Source: Melioribacteraceae bacterium (lineage in GTDB: Bacteria > Bacteroidota > Ignavibacteria > Ignavibacteriales > Melioribacteraceae). Taken from it: DNA of 64,000 bases. This document shows positions 47,974 through 57,943 of the stretch, piece after piece. The DNA lies in contig JAFGMI010000019.1 of the NCBI GenBank assembly GCA_016927595.1, forward strand, positions 124,001 to 188,000, read 5' to 3'. A program made the translations under genes and the position numbers. Each line of letters begins with the position of its first letter. Position 1 is the stretch's first letter. The notes beneath the pieces are model-generated. The model was given only the letters and a program-made list of their open reading frames with translations, was not told the DNA's origin and searched no databases.

Positions 47974-50643
47974 TTAAGCCAGTTTCTTTTTGGTTTCTAC
48001 CACTTTATACGACTCGATTATATCGCCGATTTTAATATCATTGAAGTTTGCAATATTCAAACCGCACTCATAGCCTGCATCAACTTCACGCACATCATCT
48101 TTGAACCTTTTAAGACTTGCAAGATTACCTTCGTAAATAACAACACCTTCCCTGAAAAGACGTATTTTATCATTCCGATTAATTTTACCGTCCTGTACAT
48201 AACACCCGGCAACCGTTCCCAGCTTAGGAACTTTGAATGTTTCGCGGACTTCAATAGTCGCTACAAGTTCTTCGCTGAGCACAGGAGAAAGCATGCCTTC
48301 AAGTGCAGACTTAACTTCGTTAATTGCATCGTATATAACATTATAAAGCCTGATATCGACGTGTTCCGATTCCGCAAGTTTTCTTGCATTAATATTCGGG
48401 CGCACATGGAAACCTATTATAATAGCATCAGAAGCCGCAGCCAGCAATACGTCGCCTTCGGATATAGCCCCCACACTTTTATGAATAACCTTTACAGCTA
48501 CTTCAGCATTAGATAATTTCATAAACGAATCTGCAAGTGCCTCAACACTTCCGTCAACGTCACCTTTTACAATTAAAGGCAATTCCTTATAACCGCCCTG
48601 ACTAATTTGCTGAGCAATTTGATCGAGGGTAATCATTTTAACCTGACGATGGTCCTGCTCGCGTTTGATCTGCTGACGTTTTATGGCTATATCCCTTGCT
48701 TCTCGTTCGGAATCGACCACAACAAAACTATCACCAGCCTGCGGCGAGCCTTCAAATCCGAGAACAACAACAGGAGTAGACGGTGTTGCTATTTCGACTT
48801 TATTATTTCTCTCATCAAACATGGCACGAATCCTTCCATGGAAGTTGCCTGCAACGAACGGATCACCGATACTCATCGAGCCTTTCTCAACAAGTACAGT
48901 TGCCGTAATACCACGTCCCATTTCAAGTTTGGTTTCAATAATAGCACCTCGGGCATTTCTGTCCGGGTTGGCTTTAAGGTCGAGAAGTTCCGCCTCCAAA
49001 AGAATTTTTTCCATTAATAATTCAATATTGGTTCCCTTCTTTGCTGAAATTTCGACACACTGGTATTTTCCTCCCCAGTCCTCAACCAGTATATTCCTTT
49101 CAGCTAACTGCTGTTTTATTTTTTCAATATTTGAATTCGGTTTATCGATTTTATTAATCGCTACAATTATAGGCACATTTGCTGCCTGAGCATGGTTTAT
49201 AGCCTCGACCGTCTGCGGCATAACAGCATCATCTGCCGCAACAATAAGAATTACAATATCTGTTACTTTAGCTCCGCGTGCACGCATCGCTGTAAAAGCT
49301 TCGTGACCAGGTGTATCGAGAAAAGTAATGTATTTATCCTTCTCAACTTCAACCCTGTATGCGCCAATATGCTGTGTAATACCACCCGATTCACCAGCAA
49401 CAACATTTGCCTTACGTATATAGTCGAGAAGCGAAGTTTTTCCATGATCGACATGCCCCATAATTGTAACAACCGGGGGTCTTGGAAGCAGGTCTTCCTG
49501 ATCATCTTCAACATCTTCGAGAACTTCCGATGTAAACTCTTCTTCAAATTCAACATCAAATCCGAACTCATCTGCCAGAAGGGTAATTGTCTCAACATCA
49601 AGCCTCTGGTTGATTGAAACCATTAAACCAAGCCCTATACATGTTTGAATAACTTCAGATACCGGCACATTCATTAAATTCGCAATCTCACTTACAGCCA
49701 TATATTCTGTTACATGAATCTTGGTTTTATCAAGTTGTTTCTGAATAAGTTTCTGTTCCTCAAGTTCCTGTTTTTCTTTTTTCTTCTTCTTACGGAATGC
49801 CGCTCTATCGCCTACACTTGAATCTTCCATTGTACTCATTGTGCGCTTAATTGCAGCTTCCACTTCACGCTTATCAACTTCCTGTTTTTTCAGCTTCTTA
49901 AGCTTTTTGGCTTTTACCTGTTCTTCAAAAGATAAATCTGCTTTCTTTCTTGCTTTTGCCTTAAGCCGTTTTTTCTTGCGTTTGTTAACATCATCTTCAG
50001 TCTCTTCTTTTACTGCAGCTTGGGCAGGTTTAACCTCAGTTTTATCGGGCTCTTTACTTAACGGTTTAACTTCTTCTTCCTTTTTACCTTTCTTCTTCTT
50101 CTTCTGCTCAAGATCAATTTTACCGACAACTGTAAGTCCTTTTTTCTTTTCCTCAAATTCAATTTCTGTTTTGGTTCTAAACGTTTTACCTTTTTCTTCA
50201 ATTACTTCAACTTCGTCTTCTTCCTCAACTTCCTTAACGGGACTTGTTTCTTCGTCCACATCAACTACTTCTGTGGTTTCAGGTATAATTTCGGTTTCAG
50301 TTTCTACCTGCTTCTCTTTCTCAGTTTCTTCTTCCTCAATTTCCGCAACGAGCTGTTCTTTCTCGGCTGAAACATCAACGCTTTCAGCCTCAGCTTTCTC
50401 TTCTTTTTCAGTACGTTTCCTCTGAAATTCAGAAATTTTCCTGTAATGAATTTCCGCCTTCTCAATATCCTTTTTGAAATGAGAATAAATTTCCGAAAGC
50501 ATTTCATCGGTCAATACACTCATATGAGACTTGATCTTATGACCTTTCTGCTCAAGAAACTCAATGATCGCATCTGTTGCTAAATTGTACTCCGAAGCGA
50601 ATTTGTACAAACGTATTTTTTTCTGTTTAGTATTTTCGGACAT
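47974..50643 (-). CDS. infB: Translation initiation factor IF-2
   Basis: An 889-residue GTPase that brings fMet-tRNA to the 30S subunit. The N-terminal helical domain ([26 protein letters not shown]) is followed by some 250 residues of Glu/Lys-rich linker. The G domain near residue 395 has [17 protein letters not shown] and NKID, and domains II to IV complete the C-terminus. ATG 50643 with AGG upstream is preferred to the TTG three codons earlier. The initiator tRNA it works with is also encoded in the window. Confidence 0.96.
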   Translation of the reverse strand: MSENTKQKKIRLYKFASEYNLATDAIIEFLEQKGHKIKSHMSVLTDEMLSEIYSHFKKDIEKAEIHYRKISEFQRKRTEKEEKAEAESVDVSAEKEQLVAEIEEEETEKEKQVETETEIIPETTEVVDVDEETSPVKEVEEEDEVEVIEEKGKTFRTKTEIEFEEKKKGLTVVGKIDLEQKKKKKGKKEEEVKPLSKEPDKTEVKPAQAAVKEETEDDVNKRKKKRLKAKARKKADLSFEEQVKAKKLKKLKKQEVDKREVEAAIKRTMSTMEDSSVGDRAAFRKKKKKEKQELEEQKLIQKQLDKTKIHVTEYMAVSEIANLMNVPVSEVIQTCIGLGLMVSINQRLDVETITLLADEFGFDVEFEEEFTSEVLEDVEDDQEDLLPRPPVVTIMGHVDHGKTSLLDYIRKANVVAGESGGITQHIGAYRVEVEKDKYITFLDTPGHEAFTAMRARGAKVTDIVILIVAADDAVMPQTVEAINHAQAANVPIIVAINKIDKPNSNIEKIKQQLAERNILVEDWGGKYQCVEISAKKGTNIELLMEKILLEAELLDLKANPDRNARGAIIETKLEMGRGITATVLVEKGSMSIGDPFVAGNFHGRIRAMFDERNNKVEIATPSTPVVVLGFEGSPQAGDSFVVVDSEREARDIAIKRQQIKREQDHRQVKMITLDQIAQQISQGGYKELPLIVKGDVDGSVEALADSFMKLSNAEVAVKVIHKSVGAISEGDVLLAAASDAIIIGFHVRPNINARKLAESEHVDIRLYNVIYDAINEVKSALEGMLSPVLSEELVATIEVRETFKVPKLGTVAGCYVQDGKINRNDKIRLFREGVVIYEGNLASLKRFKDDVREVDAGYECGLNIANFNDIKIGDIIESYKVVETKKKLA

Positions 50644-50666
50644 AAAAGGCAACCTAATTTATAGTT

Positions 50667-51917
50667 CTACTCTTCTTCTTCTTCGAACTGGTTCTTAATT
50701 ATTTCTATTATTTCTTCTATTCTTTCTTTTGACAAACCCTCGATTCCCGATAGTTCATCAACGCCCGCGGAAAGCACTTCCACAGCAGTATCGTACCTGT
50801 TGTTTATCAGTAAATCAACGGTTTCAGCACCCAGTTCCTCTTTAAGATCAACGAGTTCAATATCGTCTTCGTATTCTTCAAAAGGTTTTTCTTCACGGAT
50901 AACTTCAATATCATAACCTGTTAGTTTAATCGCCAGCCTGATATTCACACCGTTTCTTCCGACAATTAATGATACCTGATCGCTGTCAGCGACAACTGTA
51001 CATTTCCTTGCATCCTCATCGATGTCTATTTGTTTCAGTTTGGCAGGTGCGAGCGACCTTTGAATATAAACTACAGGATCATCGGAATAATTTATAACGT
51101 CGATATTTTCGTTATTCAACTCCCTTACTATTGCATGAATTCGAACACCTTTCATTCCCACACAGGCACCCACTGCATCTATTCGCTGATCCTGGGACTC
51201 AACTGCAACTTTAGCTCTTTCACCTGGTTCACGTGCAATTCCTTTTATTTCAATAACACCGTCGTAAATTTCAGGAATTTCAATTTCAAAAAGCCTTCTG
51301 AGGAATAAGTTGTCACCGCGGGAAATAATTATAACCGGTCCGTTCGGTGTTTTCTTTACTTCTTTTACAACGGCTCTTATCGTATCCCCTTTTCTGTATT
51401 TTTCTCTAGGAATTTGTTCAGACCTGGGAAGCAGCAATTCGTTTTTATTATGGTTGATCAAGACATCGTTTCTGCGAACCTGATAGATATCTCCCACTAT
51501 TATTTCGCCCTGCATTTCGCTGTACTCATTATAGATAATCTCTTTTTCTATCTCTCTTATCCTCTGATTAAGACTTTGACGGGCTAAATTAATGAGCCTT
51601 CTTCCGAAACTAGAAAGCTCAAGTACCTCGACATAATCGTCTCCCACTTCAAGTTCTTCATCATTGCCTCTGCTGTTAACTTCGTCTATACTGATCTGAG
51701 TATTCGGATCTTCAACTTCATCAACAATAGTACGTTCAAGAAAAATTTCTATATCGCCTTTGTCCATATTTGCCACGACATCAAAATTGGCATCAGGACC
51801 ATATTTTTTCTTAACCATTAACCCGAAAATTTCCTCGATAATACCTGCAAGAACATCTTTATCAAGACTCTTTTCACGTACCATCTGAGAAAAAGATTCA
51901 ACTATTTCGGTGTTCAT
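50667..51917 (-). CDS. nusA: Transcription termination/antitermination factor NusA
   Basis: A 416-residue NusA. The N-terminal polymerase-binding domain (1-125) is followed by S1 (about 130-200), two KH domains (GACVGMKGVRIHAIVRELNNENIDVI and VVADSDQVSLIVGRNGVNIRLAIKLTG) and one C-terminal acidic repeat with a helix-hairpin-helix (LSAGVDELSGIEGLSKERIEEI). It modulates pausing and termination. Placed between rimP and infB, as usual. Confidence 0.96.
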   Translation of the reverse strand: MNTEIVESFSQMVREKSLDKDVLAGIIEEIFGLMVKKKYGPDANFDVVANMDKGDIEIFLERTIVDEVEDPNTQISIDEVNSRGNDEELEVGDDYVEVLELSSFGRRLINLARQSLNQRIREIEKEIIYNEYSEMQGEIIVGDIYQVRRNDVLINHNKNELLLPRSEQIPREKYRKGDTIRAVVKEVKKTPNGPVIIISRGDNLFLRRLFEIEIPEIYDGVIEIKGIAREPGERAKVAVESQDQRIDAVGACVGMKGVRIHAIVRELNNENIDVINYSDDPVVYIQRSLAPAKLKQIDIDEDARKCTVVADSDQVSLIVGRNGVNIRLAIKLTGYDIEVIREEKPFEEYEDDIELVDLKEELGAETVDLLINNRYDTAVEVLSAGVDELSGIEGLSKERIEEIIEIIKNQFEEEEE

Positions 51918-51934
51918 TTATTCTTCCTCCAATG

Positions 51935-52390
51935 TCAAAATGAAATTAAAACTTTTGCCTTAATTATATCCGCATAGTCAATCTGGTACTGTTCATTTTT
52001 ATTGCCCGAAAATAACAATTTATTACCGCTGACAGATTCCAGTTTAGCGTTTATTTTTTTTATTTCACCGGATAATCTGAACTTCACCTCAAATCTCCGA
52101 CCGATATTTTTCGGATATTGTTCCAGGTATTGAAGCGGACGATCGATGCCGGGTGATGAAACATCCAGCCTGTAATTACTGCTTACAGACGATTCAGCAT
52201 CCAGGATCTCTGCAATTGCCCGGCTCACAACAGCACAACTATCAGTATTTAAATCAGATGAACTATCGATATAAACTTCAAATATTGGATTGTTCCTATT
52301 TCCCCGTTCAATTAATTCAATCAGAAAAAAATTGTTTTTTTCAACAATTTCCCTGATTTGTTCTACGATATTTTTTGATAAAAAGTTCAT
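51935..52390 (-). CDS. rimP: Ribosome maturation factor RimP
   Basis: A 151-residue protein for 30S assembly, with an alpha-beta N-terminal domain and an Sm-like C-terminal domain. The mark is SSNYRLDVSSPGIDRPLQ, the conserved RimP block. It is the first gene of the rimP-nusA-infB operon. ATG 52390 is chosen by homology; seven extra codons upstream would cross the terminator-like hairpin. There is no clear ribosome-binding site, because the hairpin and its T run occupy that place. Confidence 0.92.
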   Translation of the reverse strand: MNFLSKNIVEQIREIVEKNNFFLIELIERGNRNNPIFEVYIDSSSDLNTDSCAVVSRAIAEILDAESSVSSNYRLDVSSPGIDRPLQYLEQYPKNIGRRFEVKFRLSGEIKKINAKLESVSGNKLLFSGNKNEQYQIDYADIIKAKVLISF

Positions 52391-52419
52391 ACAAACAAAA
52401 ATCGCCCACAAAGGGGCGA
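52391..52419 (-). terminator. Terminator-like hairpin directly before rimP
   Basis: On the minus strand a 6-bp GC-rich stem (TCGCCC, with GGGCGA; 52402-52407 and 52414-52419) and a 6-base loop are followed by TTTTTGTTTG, and then the rimP ATG at once. It may end the upstream MATE transcript, or act as an attenuator in the rimP leader. Confidence 0.7.
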
Positions 52420-52540
52420 ATTAGAATGTTAAAATTACTACTATTTGGTGCAATTAGCAAGGAAATAGATAAGTATAAATGGAAGAAGAATTTTATGAGA
52501 TTATTTGAAATAATAATGATATAAAACAATTCAATGAATT

Positions 52541-53839
52541 TTAAATAAGTGAAAAAACGTGTCTTTTAGAATAAAATGTCAAAATTATTCCTCTGGCTGC
52601 CATGAAAATAAGCAATGCCCACCATAAGGCATGATTTCCTAAATATGGTTCAAGAAAGTAGAATATGGGAAGAAAAATGAAAAGAGCTGAAACAACCATT
52701 GAAGTTTTCAGAGGTCTTGTAACGGCTGCGCCCAGATAAATACCGTCCCAGATATAGCAAACACTGTTTAGAACCGGTGCCCCGATTGTGTAGCCTATAT
52801 AAATTGAACAAATTCCTTGTATGAATTCATTTGATGTAAAAACAGCAATCAGCATTTCTGAAAATACAAAGTAAATTATCATCAGAATAAATCCAAGACC
52901 CGATGCCCAGTAGAAAGAAAATCGTATTGCTTTAAAATAATTTTTCTTATCTCTTGAACCAAGAAACATACCTACAAGGCTTTCCGCTGAAAAAGCAAAG
53001 CCGTCAATTCCATAAGATAGTATAGTCCAGAATTGTAAAAGAATAGTGTTTGCAGCAAGAATATGATCGCCCATCTCACCCGATTTTACAATAAAAAAAC
53101 TGAAAGCAAATATCAACATTAAAGTCCGGATGAATATATCGGAATTGATTTGTACAAATTTCCTCAGCTCGATTGAGTTAAGAAGCGTTTTTATTTTAAT
53201 GAAAATATGGTATTCCCTGAAACCTTTATAGAATATTGATGATGCCATAATCAATCCGAAATACTGCGAGATAACGGTTCCTAAGGCAACACCGTCCGAT
53301 TTCATATCATAATGGTAAACAAACAAAAGGTTTAAGCCGATGTTCAAGATATTTACAAATACGGTAAGAATTAAGGGTATTCTCGCATTTTGAATACCGA
53401 GATACCACCCGTGAAAAACATACAGCCCAAGTGTGGCCGGAGCTGCCAAAATTCTGATATTAAAATAACTAACGGCGTATCTGCTGACATCAGATGAAAC
53501 GTCAATCAGACTGAATGAAACCAGTAAAATAACCGGTCGCAGTACGATTAAAATAATTCCGATTATTACCGCTATAAGAAGTGATCTGAAAAAGATTTCA
53601 GCAATCCTGAATTTATTCTTACTGCCGTATGCCTGGGCGGTAATACCTGTAGTGCCCATTCTCAGGAAGCCGAAACCCCAGTAAATAAAATTAAAAATCA
53701 TCGATCCTATAGCGATGGCACCCAGATAATAAATGCCTTCGAGATGACCGACAACTGCCGTATCTACTGAACTGAGAAGTGGTACGGATAAATTACTTAA
53801 AATATTGGGGACTGCAAGTTTCAGAATTCTTTTATTCAA
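52541..53839 (-). CDS. MATE-family efflux transporter (DinF-like)
   Basis: A 432-residue transporter with 12 helices in two MATE halves (LAVPNILSNLSVPLLSSVDTAVVGHL in the first, and FIRTLMLIFAFSFFIVKSGEMGDHILAANTILLQFW in the second). Proteins of this kind expel drugs or oxidised compounds with sodium or protons. The Asp of VDTAVVG in helix 1 is typical of DinF-type members. The start is TTG at 53839 with GGGGA upstream. It follows the SIMPL gene by 22 bases. Substrates are unknown. Confidence 0.9.
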   Translation of the reverse strand: MNKRILKLAVPNILSNLSVPLLSSVDTAVVGHLEGIYYLGAIAIGSMIFNFIYWGFGFLRMGTTGITAQAYGSKNKFRIAEIFFRSLLIAVIIGIILIVLRPVILLVSFSLIDVSSDVSRYAVSYFNIRILAAPATLGLYVFHGWYLGIQNARIPLILTVFVNILNIGLNLLFVYHYDMKSDGVALGTVISQYFGLIMASSIFYKGFREYHIFIKIKTLLNSIELRKFVQINSDIFIRTLMLIFAFSFFIVKSGEMGDHILAANTILLQFWTILSYGIDGFAFSAESLVGMFLGSRDKKNYFKAIRFSFYWASGLGFILMIIYFVFSEMLIAVFTSNEFIQGICSIYIGYTIGAPVLNSVCYIWDGIYLGAAVTRPLKTSMVVSALFIFLPIFYFLEPYLGNHALWWALLIFMAARGIILTFYSKRHVFSLI

Positions 53840-53861
53840 AATGCTTATCCCCAGATATAAA

Positions 53862-54593
53862 TTACTCGATACTGAAAGAAGCGCTTACGACGGCAGTAAT
53901 TTCCTTTTCTATTGAGCTTGTATCATTGTAACCGTAATCCGAAACCATAGTTGAGTTCTTTGGTGTAATTTGTATTACTCCCATCCTGGCACTTCGTAAA
54001 GGACCGAGAGAACGACCTGTGGCTTCGGCAATTTTATAAGCTCGCTGCATTGCATTTTCTGCCGCTTTAGCTTGTATAGCAATTTTCATCTCATCAATAT
54101 TTGTGAATAAATACTGTGGAGATTGTAAATTAATATTAATCCCCTCGTTAATTAGTTCGCTCATAGATAAAGAAAGATCTTTGATATGCTGAACATCATC
54201 AGATTCCAGCTTGAATCTCTGATTGAAGATATAGTGCGATACATTTTGCGTCTGATACCCCTGACTATTAAGCTGGTAAACGGGATAATTATCGATTGCG
54301 AAAAACTCTATTTTTTCTTCAGGTATACCTTCAGCTTTCAGATAATCCTTTACTATGGGTATCATTTTTACAAGCTCCGAATAGGCTGCTTTTTGATCGC
54401 GGCTTGTTACGTTTATAGTACCGTTTAATATCCCAAGGTTCGATACTATTGCCTCTTTCGCGGAACCGGTAACTGTTATTGTCTGATCTGATGAGCGTGC
54501 AGATTTCCAGACAAGCGAAATTATAATTACACTTATTATTAGACCTGCAGAAATAATAGCTGCAGCAACAACATGATTTTTATTTTCGTTCAT
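53862..54593 (-). CDS. SIMPL-domain (DUF541) protein
   Basis: A 243-residue protein with one N-terminal membrane helix (about 9-28) and a periplasmic SIMPL/DUF541 domain: VTGSAKEAIVSNLGILNGTI (about 38-58), the middle NQRFKLESDDVQHIKDL and the end AMQRAYKIAEATGRSLGPLRSAR. E. coli YggE is the known relative and is tied to oxidative stress; the chemistry is unclear. ATG 54593 or GTG 54599 may be the start. It follows proC at once. Confidence 0.85.
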   Translation of the reverse strand: MNENKNHVVAAAIISAGLIISVIIISLVWKSARSSDQTITVTGSAKEAIVSNLGILNGTINVTSRDQKAAYSELVKMIPIVKDYLKAEGIPEEKIEFFAIDNYPVYQLNSQGYQTQNVSHYIFNQRFKLESDDVQHIKDLSLSMSELINEGININLQSPQYLFTNIDEMKIAIQAKAAENAMQRAYKIAEATGRSLGPLRSARMGVIQITPKNSTMVSDYGYNDTSSIEKEITAVVSASFSIE

Positions 54594-54599
54594 ATACAC

Positions 54600-55421
54600 C
54601 TACTTTGTTTCTGAATAAAGTGTCTTGGCGCGCTCTGCAGACGTAACAATCCCTTTAATCATAGCGGAACTGAAACCATGATGTTCCATCTGATTTAATC
54701 CCGAAATTGTTAATCCGCGCGGAGTTGTAACTTTATCAACTTCTTTTTCCGGGTGAGTTTGTTTCTCCAGCAATAATCCGGCAGCACCTTTGGCGGTCTG
54801 AGCAGCCATAAAAATTGCCTCATCAGCATGAAACCCTATTTCTATTCCTCCCTGTGATGCAGCCCGAATAGCCCTTAAAAAAAATGCTACACCGCAGGCA
54901 ACAAGGGATGTTGCAGGGACCATTAGATCTTCGTGAATCACAACTGTTTTACCGAGCTGATCAAAAATAACTTTTGCTGTTTCCAATGCCGTAATATCCC
55001 TGTCATCGGCACTTATACACGTCATCGATTCTCTTATTGCAATTGCAGTGTTAGGCATAACTCTCACAACCGGCAGTTCATCGTATGTTAAACTTTTTAA
55101 TCTGCTTATATCTACTCCGGAAACGACGGATAAAAGAGTATGTTTTTGGGGATTAATAACATCTTTAATATCCGATAAAACCTGATCCAGCTGCTGCGGA
55201 GTAAGAGCGATTATTAAAATATCTGACTGTTTTACAGCTAGTCTGTTATCGTCGGTTACATTAAATCCCTCCTTTTGTAGATATTCCAGTCTATCCGTAT
55301 TTCGTTTGGTGAGGTATACATTCTTCGGATCAATGATCTGCGATTTGAACAGACCGTCGGCAATAGAACCGCCGATATTTCCACACCCGATGATTGCAAC
55401 TTTCTTTTTCATCTTTTTCAT
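54600..55421 (-). CDS. proC: Pyrroline-5-carboxylate reductase
   Basis: A 273-residue enzyme that makes proline from pyrroline-5-carboxylate with NAD(P)H. The Rossmann start is KVAIIGCGNIGGSIADGL. VVRVMPNTAIAIRESMTCI and the C-terminal dimer block VTTPRGLTISGLNQMEHHG are diagnostic. I place the start at ATG 55421, preceded by GGGGGA; the frame to 55454 adds 11 residues without support. Confidence 0.95.
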   Translation of the reverse strand: MKKMKKKVAIIGCGNIGGSIADGLFKSQIIDPKNVYLTKRNTDRLEYLQKEGFNVTDDNRLAVKQSDILIIALTPQQLDQVLSDIKDVINPQKHTLLSVVSGVDISRLKSLTYDELPVVRVMPNTAIAIRESMTCISADDRDITALETAKVIFDQLGKTVVIHEDLMVPATSLVACGVAFFLRAIRAASQGGIEIGFHADEAIFMAAQTAKGAAGLLLEKQTHPEKEVDKVTTPRGLTISGLNQMEHHGFSSAMIKGIVTSAERAKTLYSETK

Positions 55422-55431
55422 AAGTTTCCCC

Positions 55432-56649
55432 CTATTCAATTTTAAGAGTTTCATTTTCGGATTTTGCGATCACAACAGCGCCACAGCTGTCGCTCCAAAC
55501 GTTAACCGTTGTTCTGCACATATCGAGTATTCTGTCGACCGACAATATTAAACCCACACCCTCAAGCGGCAGCCCGACAGCGGTAAGGATTATAGTTATT
55601 GTAACCAGACCTGCCATAGGAATTCCTGCTGCGCCTATCGATGCAAGCAAAGCTGTAATCATTACTATTATCTGCTGTGTTATCGAAAGATCAACTCCGT
55701 AAGCCTGGGCGATGAACATAGCCGCGATACACTCATAGAGTGCTGTACCGTCCATGTTAACCGTTGCTCCCAGCGGCAGTGTGAAACTGGTGATCTTGTT
55801 GGAAACGCCGGAGTTGTTTTCCACCGCATCAATAGTTAATGGCAGGGTGGCATTCGAAGATGATGTTGAAAAAGCCGTGAGCAGCGGAGTGGTCATCGCC
55901 CGCAGATGTTTCCAGGGACTAACCTTGCCGAAAGTCTTTATTATCAAAGGCAACGTAATCATGCTGTGTATAACAAGTGCAAGCAGCACGACAAACATAT
56001 AGAGTCCCATTCTTTCAATCAGATGTATAAGATCGGACTGCTGTGCTACAGTTTTCGCTACTATACCGAATATACCGAGAGGTGCAAATTTAATAATGAA
56101 CATTGTAATCTTCATCATTACTTCAAACATACCGTCGAAAAAACTGGTTAATGGGTTTTTAAATTTGTCCGATACCTGCGTTATAAAAAATCCGAACAGA
56201 ATAGAGAAGAATATTATAGCCAGCATATCGGCATTTAAAAATGATCCGAATATATTGTCCGGAACTATGTTGAGCAGAGTTTCACCGAATGACCTTTTAG
56301 TGCCTGCAAGTTCTTCTACCTGTTTCGACAATCCGAGATCGGCACCAACACCGGGTTGAAAAATATTTACGAGGAACAATCCGACAACGATTGCAAGCAT
56401 CGATGTTGAAACATAGTAAGTAATAGTTTTTAAACCCAGCTTACCCAAATTTTCTGCATTCCCGATTCCGGTAACACCGGATATTATAGACGAAAGTATC
56501 AACGGTACGATTATCATCTTTAAGGCACGAAGGAATAAATCGCCCAGCCAGCCAATGTACTCGACAGCCTCGGGAAATAACGAACCGAAAGCAACTGCAA
56601 GAATTAATGCAATAAGAATCTGCCAGTGTAATTTTATTTTAAACATCAT
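55432..56649 (-). CDS. Dicarboxylate/amino acid:cation symporter (DAACS family)
   Basis: A 405-residue transporter of the GltP/DctA family. The marks are the serine-rich loop TAFSTSSSNATLPLTI (about 262-277), LPLGATVNMDGTALYE with the cation/substrate NMDGT, and DRILDMCRTTVNVWSDSCGA near the C-terminus. It imports glutamate, aspartate or C4-dicarboxylates with sodium or protons. Arg in DMCRTTVNV fits acidic amino acids. Two ATG codons stand at the start (56649 and 56646). It is 12 bases after hemW. Confidence 0.93.
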   Translation of the reverse strand: MMFKIKLHWQILIALILAVAFGSLFPEAVEYIGWLGDLFLRALKMIIVPLILSSIISGVTGIGNAENLGKLGLKTITYYVSTSMLAIVVGLFLVNIFQPGVGADLGLSKQVEELAGTKRSFGETLLNIVPDNIFGSFLNADMLAIIFFSILFGFFITQVSDKFKNPLTSFFDGMFEVMMKITMFIIKFAPLGIFGIVAKTVAQQSDLIHLIERMGLYMFVVLLALVIHSMITLPLIIKTFGKVSPWKHLRAMTTPLLTAFSTSSSNATLPLTIDAVENNSGVSNKITSFTLPLGATVNMDGTALYECIAAMFIAQAYGVDLSITQQIIVMITALLASIGAAGIPMAGLVTITIILTAVGLPLEGVGLILSVDRILDMCRTTVNVWSDSCGAVVIAKSENETLKIE

Positions 56650-56661
56650 TTACCGAATTTG

Positions 56662-57792
56662 TTAATGAAAATTGGAAAGTATCTCGTCGCACAATGCATA
56701 TCCCCTGGATGTAAATTTAATAAAATTATCATTGCGAATTATAAATCCTGACTGGAAAAGTTTGTCAATATATTTTTTATTGTGCTCATACCATGTATTC
56801 CCATATTTAACGTAGAGTTCTTTTAAATTCAGTCCCGGTCCTCTAAGGTTAAGCATTACATACTCTTCACGTAATTCATCAGGCTTCAGCAGTTCGCTGC
56901 TTCTTACGGCATACCCCTTTGATGCCACTGAATTCATGTACATTCTTAAGCTTGAATAATTCCACCATCTTTTATTGTTGATGAAGGAATGAGCGGAAGT
57001 ACCTAGACCCAGGTATTCCTTATGCCTCCAGTATGCAAGGTTGTGTAAGCACTCAAATCCTTTTTTTGAAAAGTTTGACACTTCATATTGACGGTACCCA
57101 TTATCAGATAAAAATTGTATTGCGAGTTCATACAGATCAGCATCATAGTCTTCATCCTGCATCTTTACTTTCCCGTCCAGAACCATTTTATTAAGTATAG
57201 TTCCTTTCTCAAGTATCAGACTGTAGGCAGATATGTGATTAACGGGAAGTTCAACCGCTTGCTTAAGATTTGAAGTCCAGACGCTTTTTGTCTGACCTGG
57301 CAGATTGAACATAAGGTCAATACTTATGTTTTCAAAACCGGATTCATAAAAATCATACACTGTTTTAATTGCTGTTTCCCTGTCATGAATTCTCGTTAAA
57401 AATTTCAGCTCTGTTTCGTCGAACGATTGAATGCCAATTGATATTCTATTAATGCCCGTAGATTTGACCAACAATATTTTATTTTTATCTACCGTTCCTG
57501 GATTAGTTTCCATAGTTATTTCAACTCTGTCATCGACATTTAATTCTTCTCTGATCTTAGTAATAACACTGTTCAATAATTCCGGATTCACGAACGAAGG
57601 GGTGCCGCCGCCGAAGAAAATACTTTTAATAACATATTTTTTTTTCAGATTCTCAGAATAGAATGAAAGTTCTGTAAGAAGCGAATTGAAGTACTGGTTA
57701 ATATTCTCATGCTTAATTATAGAATAGAAATCACAATATATACATTTGTGATCGCAGAATGGAATATGTATGTATAAAGATAAATCTTGCAT
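56662..57792 (-). CDS. hemW: HemW-like radical SAM protein
   Basis: A 376-residue radical SAM protein. The cluster cysteines are C13, C17 and C20 (FCDHKCIYC). FGGGTPSFV, TMETNPGTVD, NRISIGIQSFDETELKFLTRIHD and the C-terminal HemN-C domain (YEVSNFSKKGFECLHNLAYWRHKEYLGLG) match HemW. HemW is now regarded as a haem chaperone and not as a coproporphyrinogen oxidase, which has further N-terminal residues missing here. It is divergent from the beta-barrel gene on +. Confidence 0.9.
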   Translation of the reverse strand: MQDLSLYIHIPFCDHKCIYCDFYSIIKHENINQYFNSLLTELSFYSENLKKKYVIKSIFFGGGTPSFVNPELLNSVITKIREELNVDDRVEITMETNPGTVDKNKILLVKSTGINRISIGIQSFDETELKFLTRIHDRETAIKTVYDFYESGFENISIDLMFNLPGQTKSVWTSNLKQAVELPVNHISAYSLILEKGTILNKMVLDGKVKMQDEDYDADLYELAIQFLSDNGYRQYEVSNFSKKGFECLHNLAYWRHKEYLGLGTSAHSFINNKRWWNYSSLRMYMNSVASKGYAVRSSELLKPDELREEYVMLNLRGPGLNLKELYVKYGNTWYEHNKKYIDKLFQSGFIIRNDNFIKFTSRGYALCDEILSNFH

Positions 57793-57843
57793 ATCGGTTC
57801 AATTTAAATAATTGTGAATCATTTTAAATTATCGAATAATTCA

Positions 57844-57872
57844 TTGAATTTCGAAATTCATAAAACTATATT
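57844..57872 (+). promoter_or_regulatory. Candidate sigma-70 promoter of the beta-barrel/lipoprotein operon
   Basis: TTGAAT (57844-57849) and TATATT (57867-57872) are separated by exactly 17 bases. Transcription would start near 57880 and leave a leader of about 65 bases before the start codon. The same -10 hexamer is used before the initiator tRNA. It is predicted from the sequence only. Confidence 0.5.
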
Positions 57873-57943
57873 GGCAAATTGATTCTAAAATAGGACGGAT
57901 TATCATCAAATGCTTGATAAAACCGACCGCAACGGAGGAATTG

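Noticed and set aside
48683-49189. A 168-residue open frame on + opposite infB
   Set aside because: Lies wholly within the conserved GTPase part of infB; a frame shadow with no family features.
49841-50425. A 194-residue Ser-rich open frame on + opposite infB
   Set aside because: It is the mirror of the Glu/Lys-rich linker of IF-2 (Lys/Glu codons read as Ser/Phe on the other strand) and has no start signal or domain.
52341-52529. A 62-residue open frame on - before and into rimP
   Set aside because: Runs through the terminator-like hairpin and overlaps rimP in another frame; no ribosome site and no recognisable protein.
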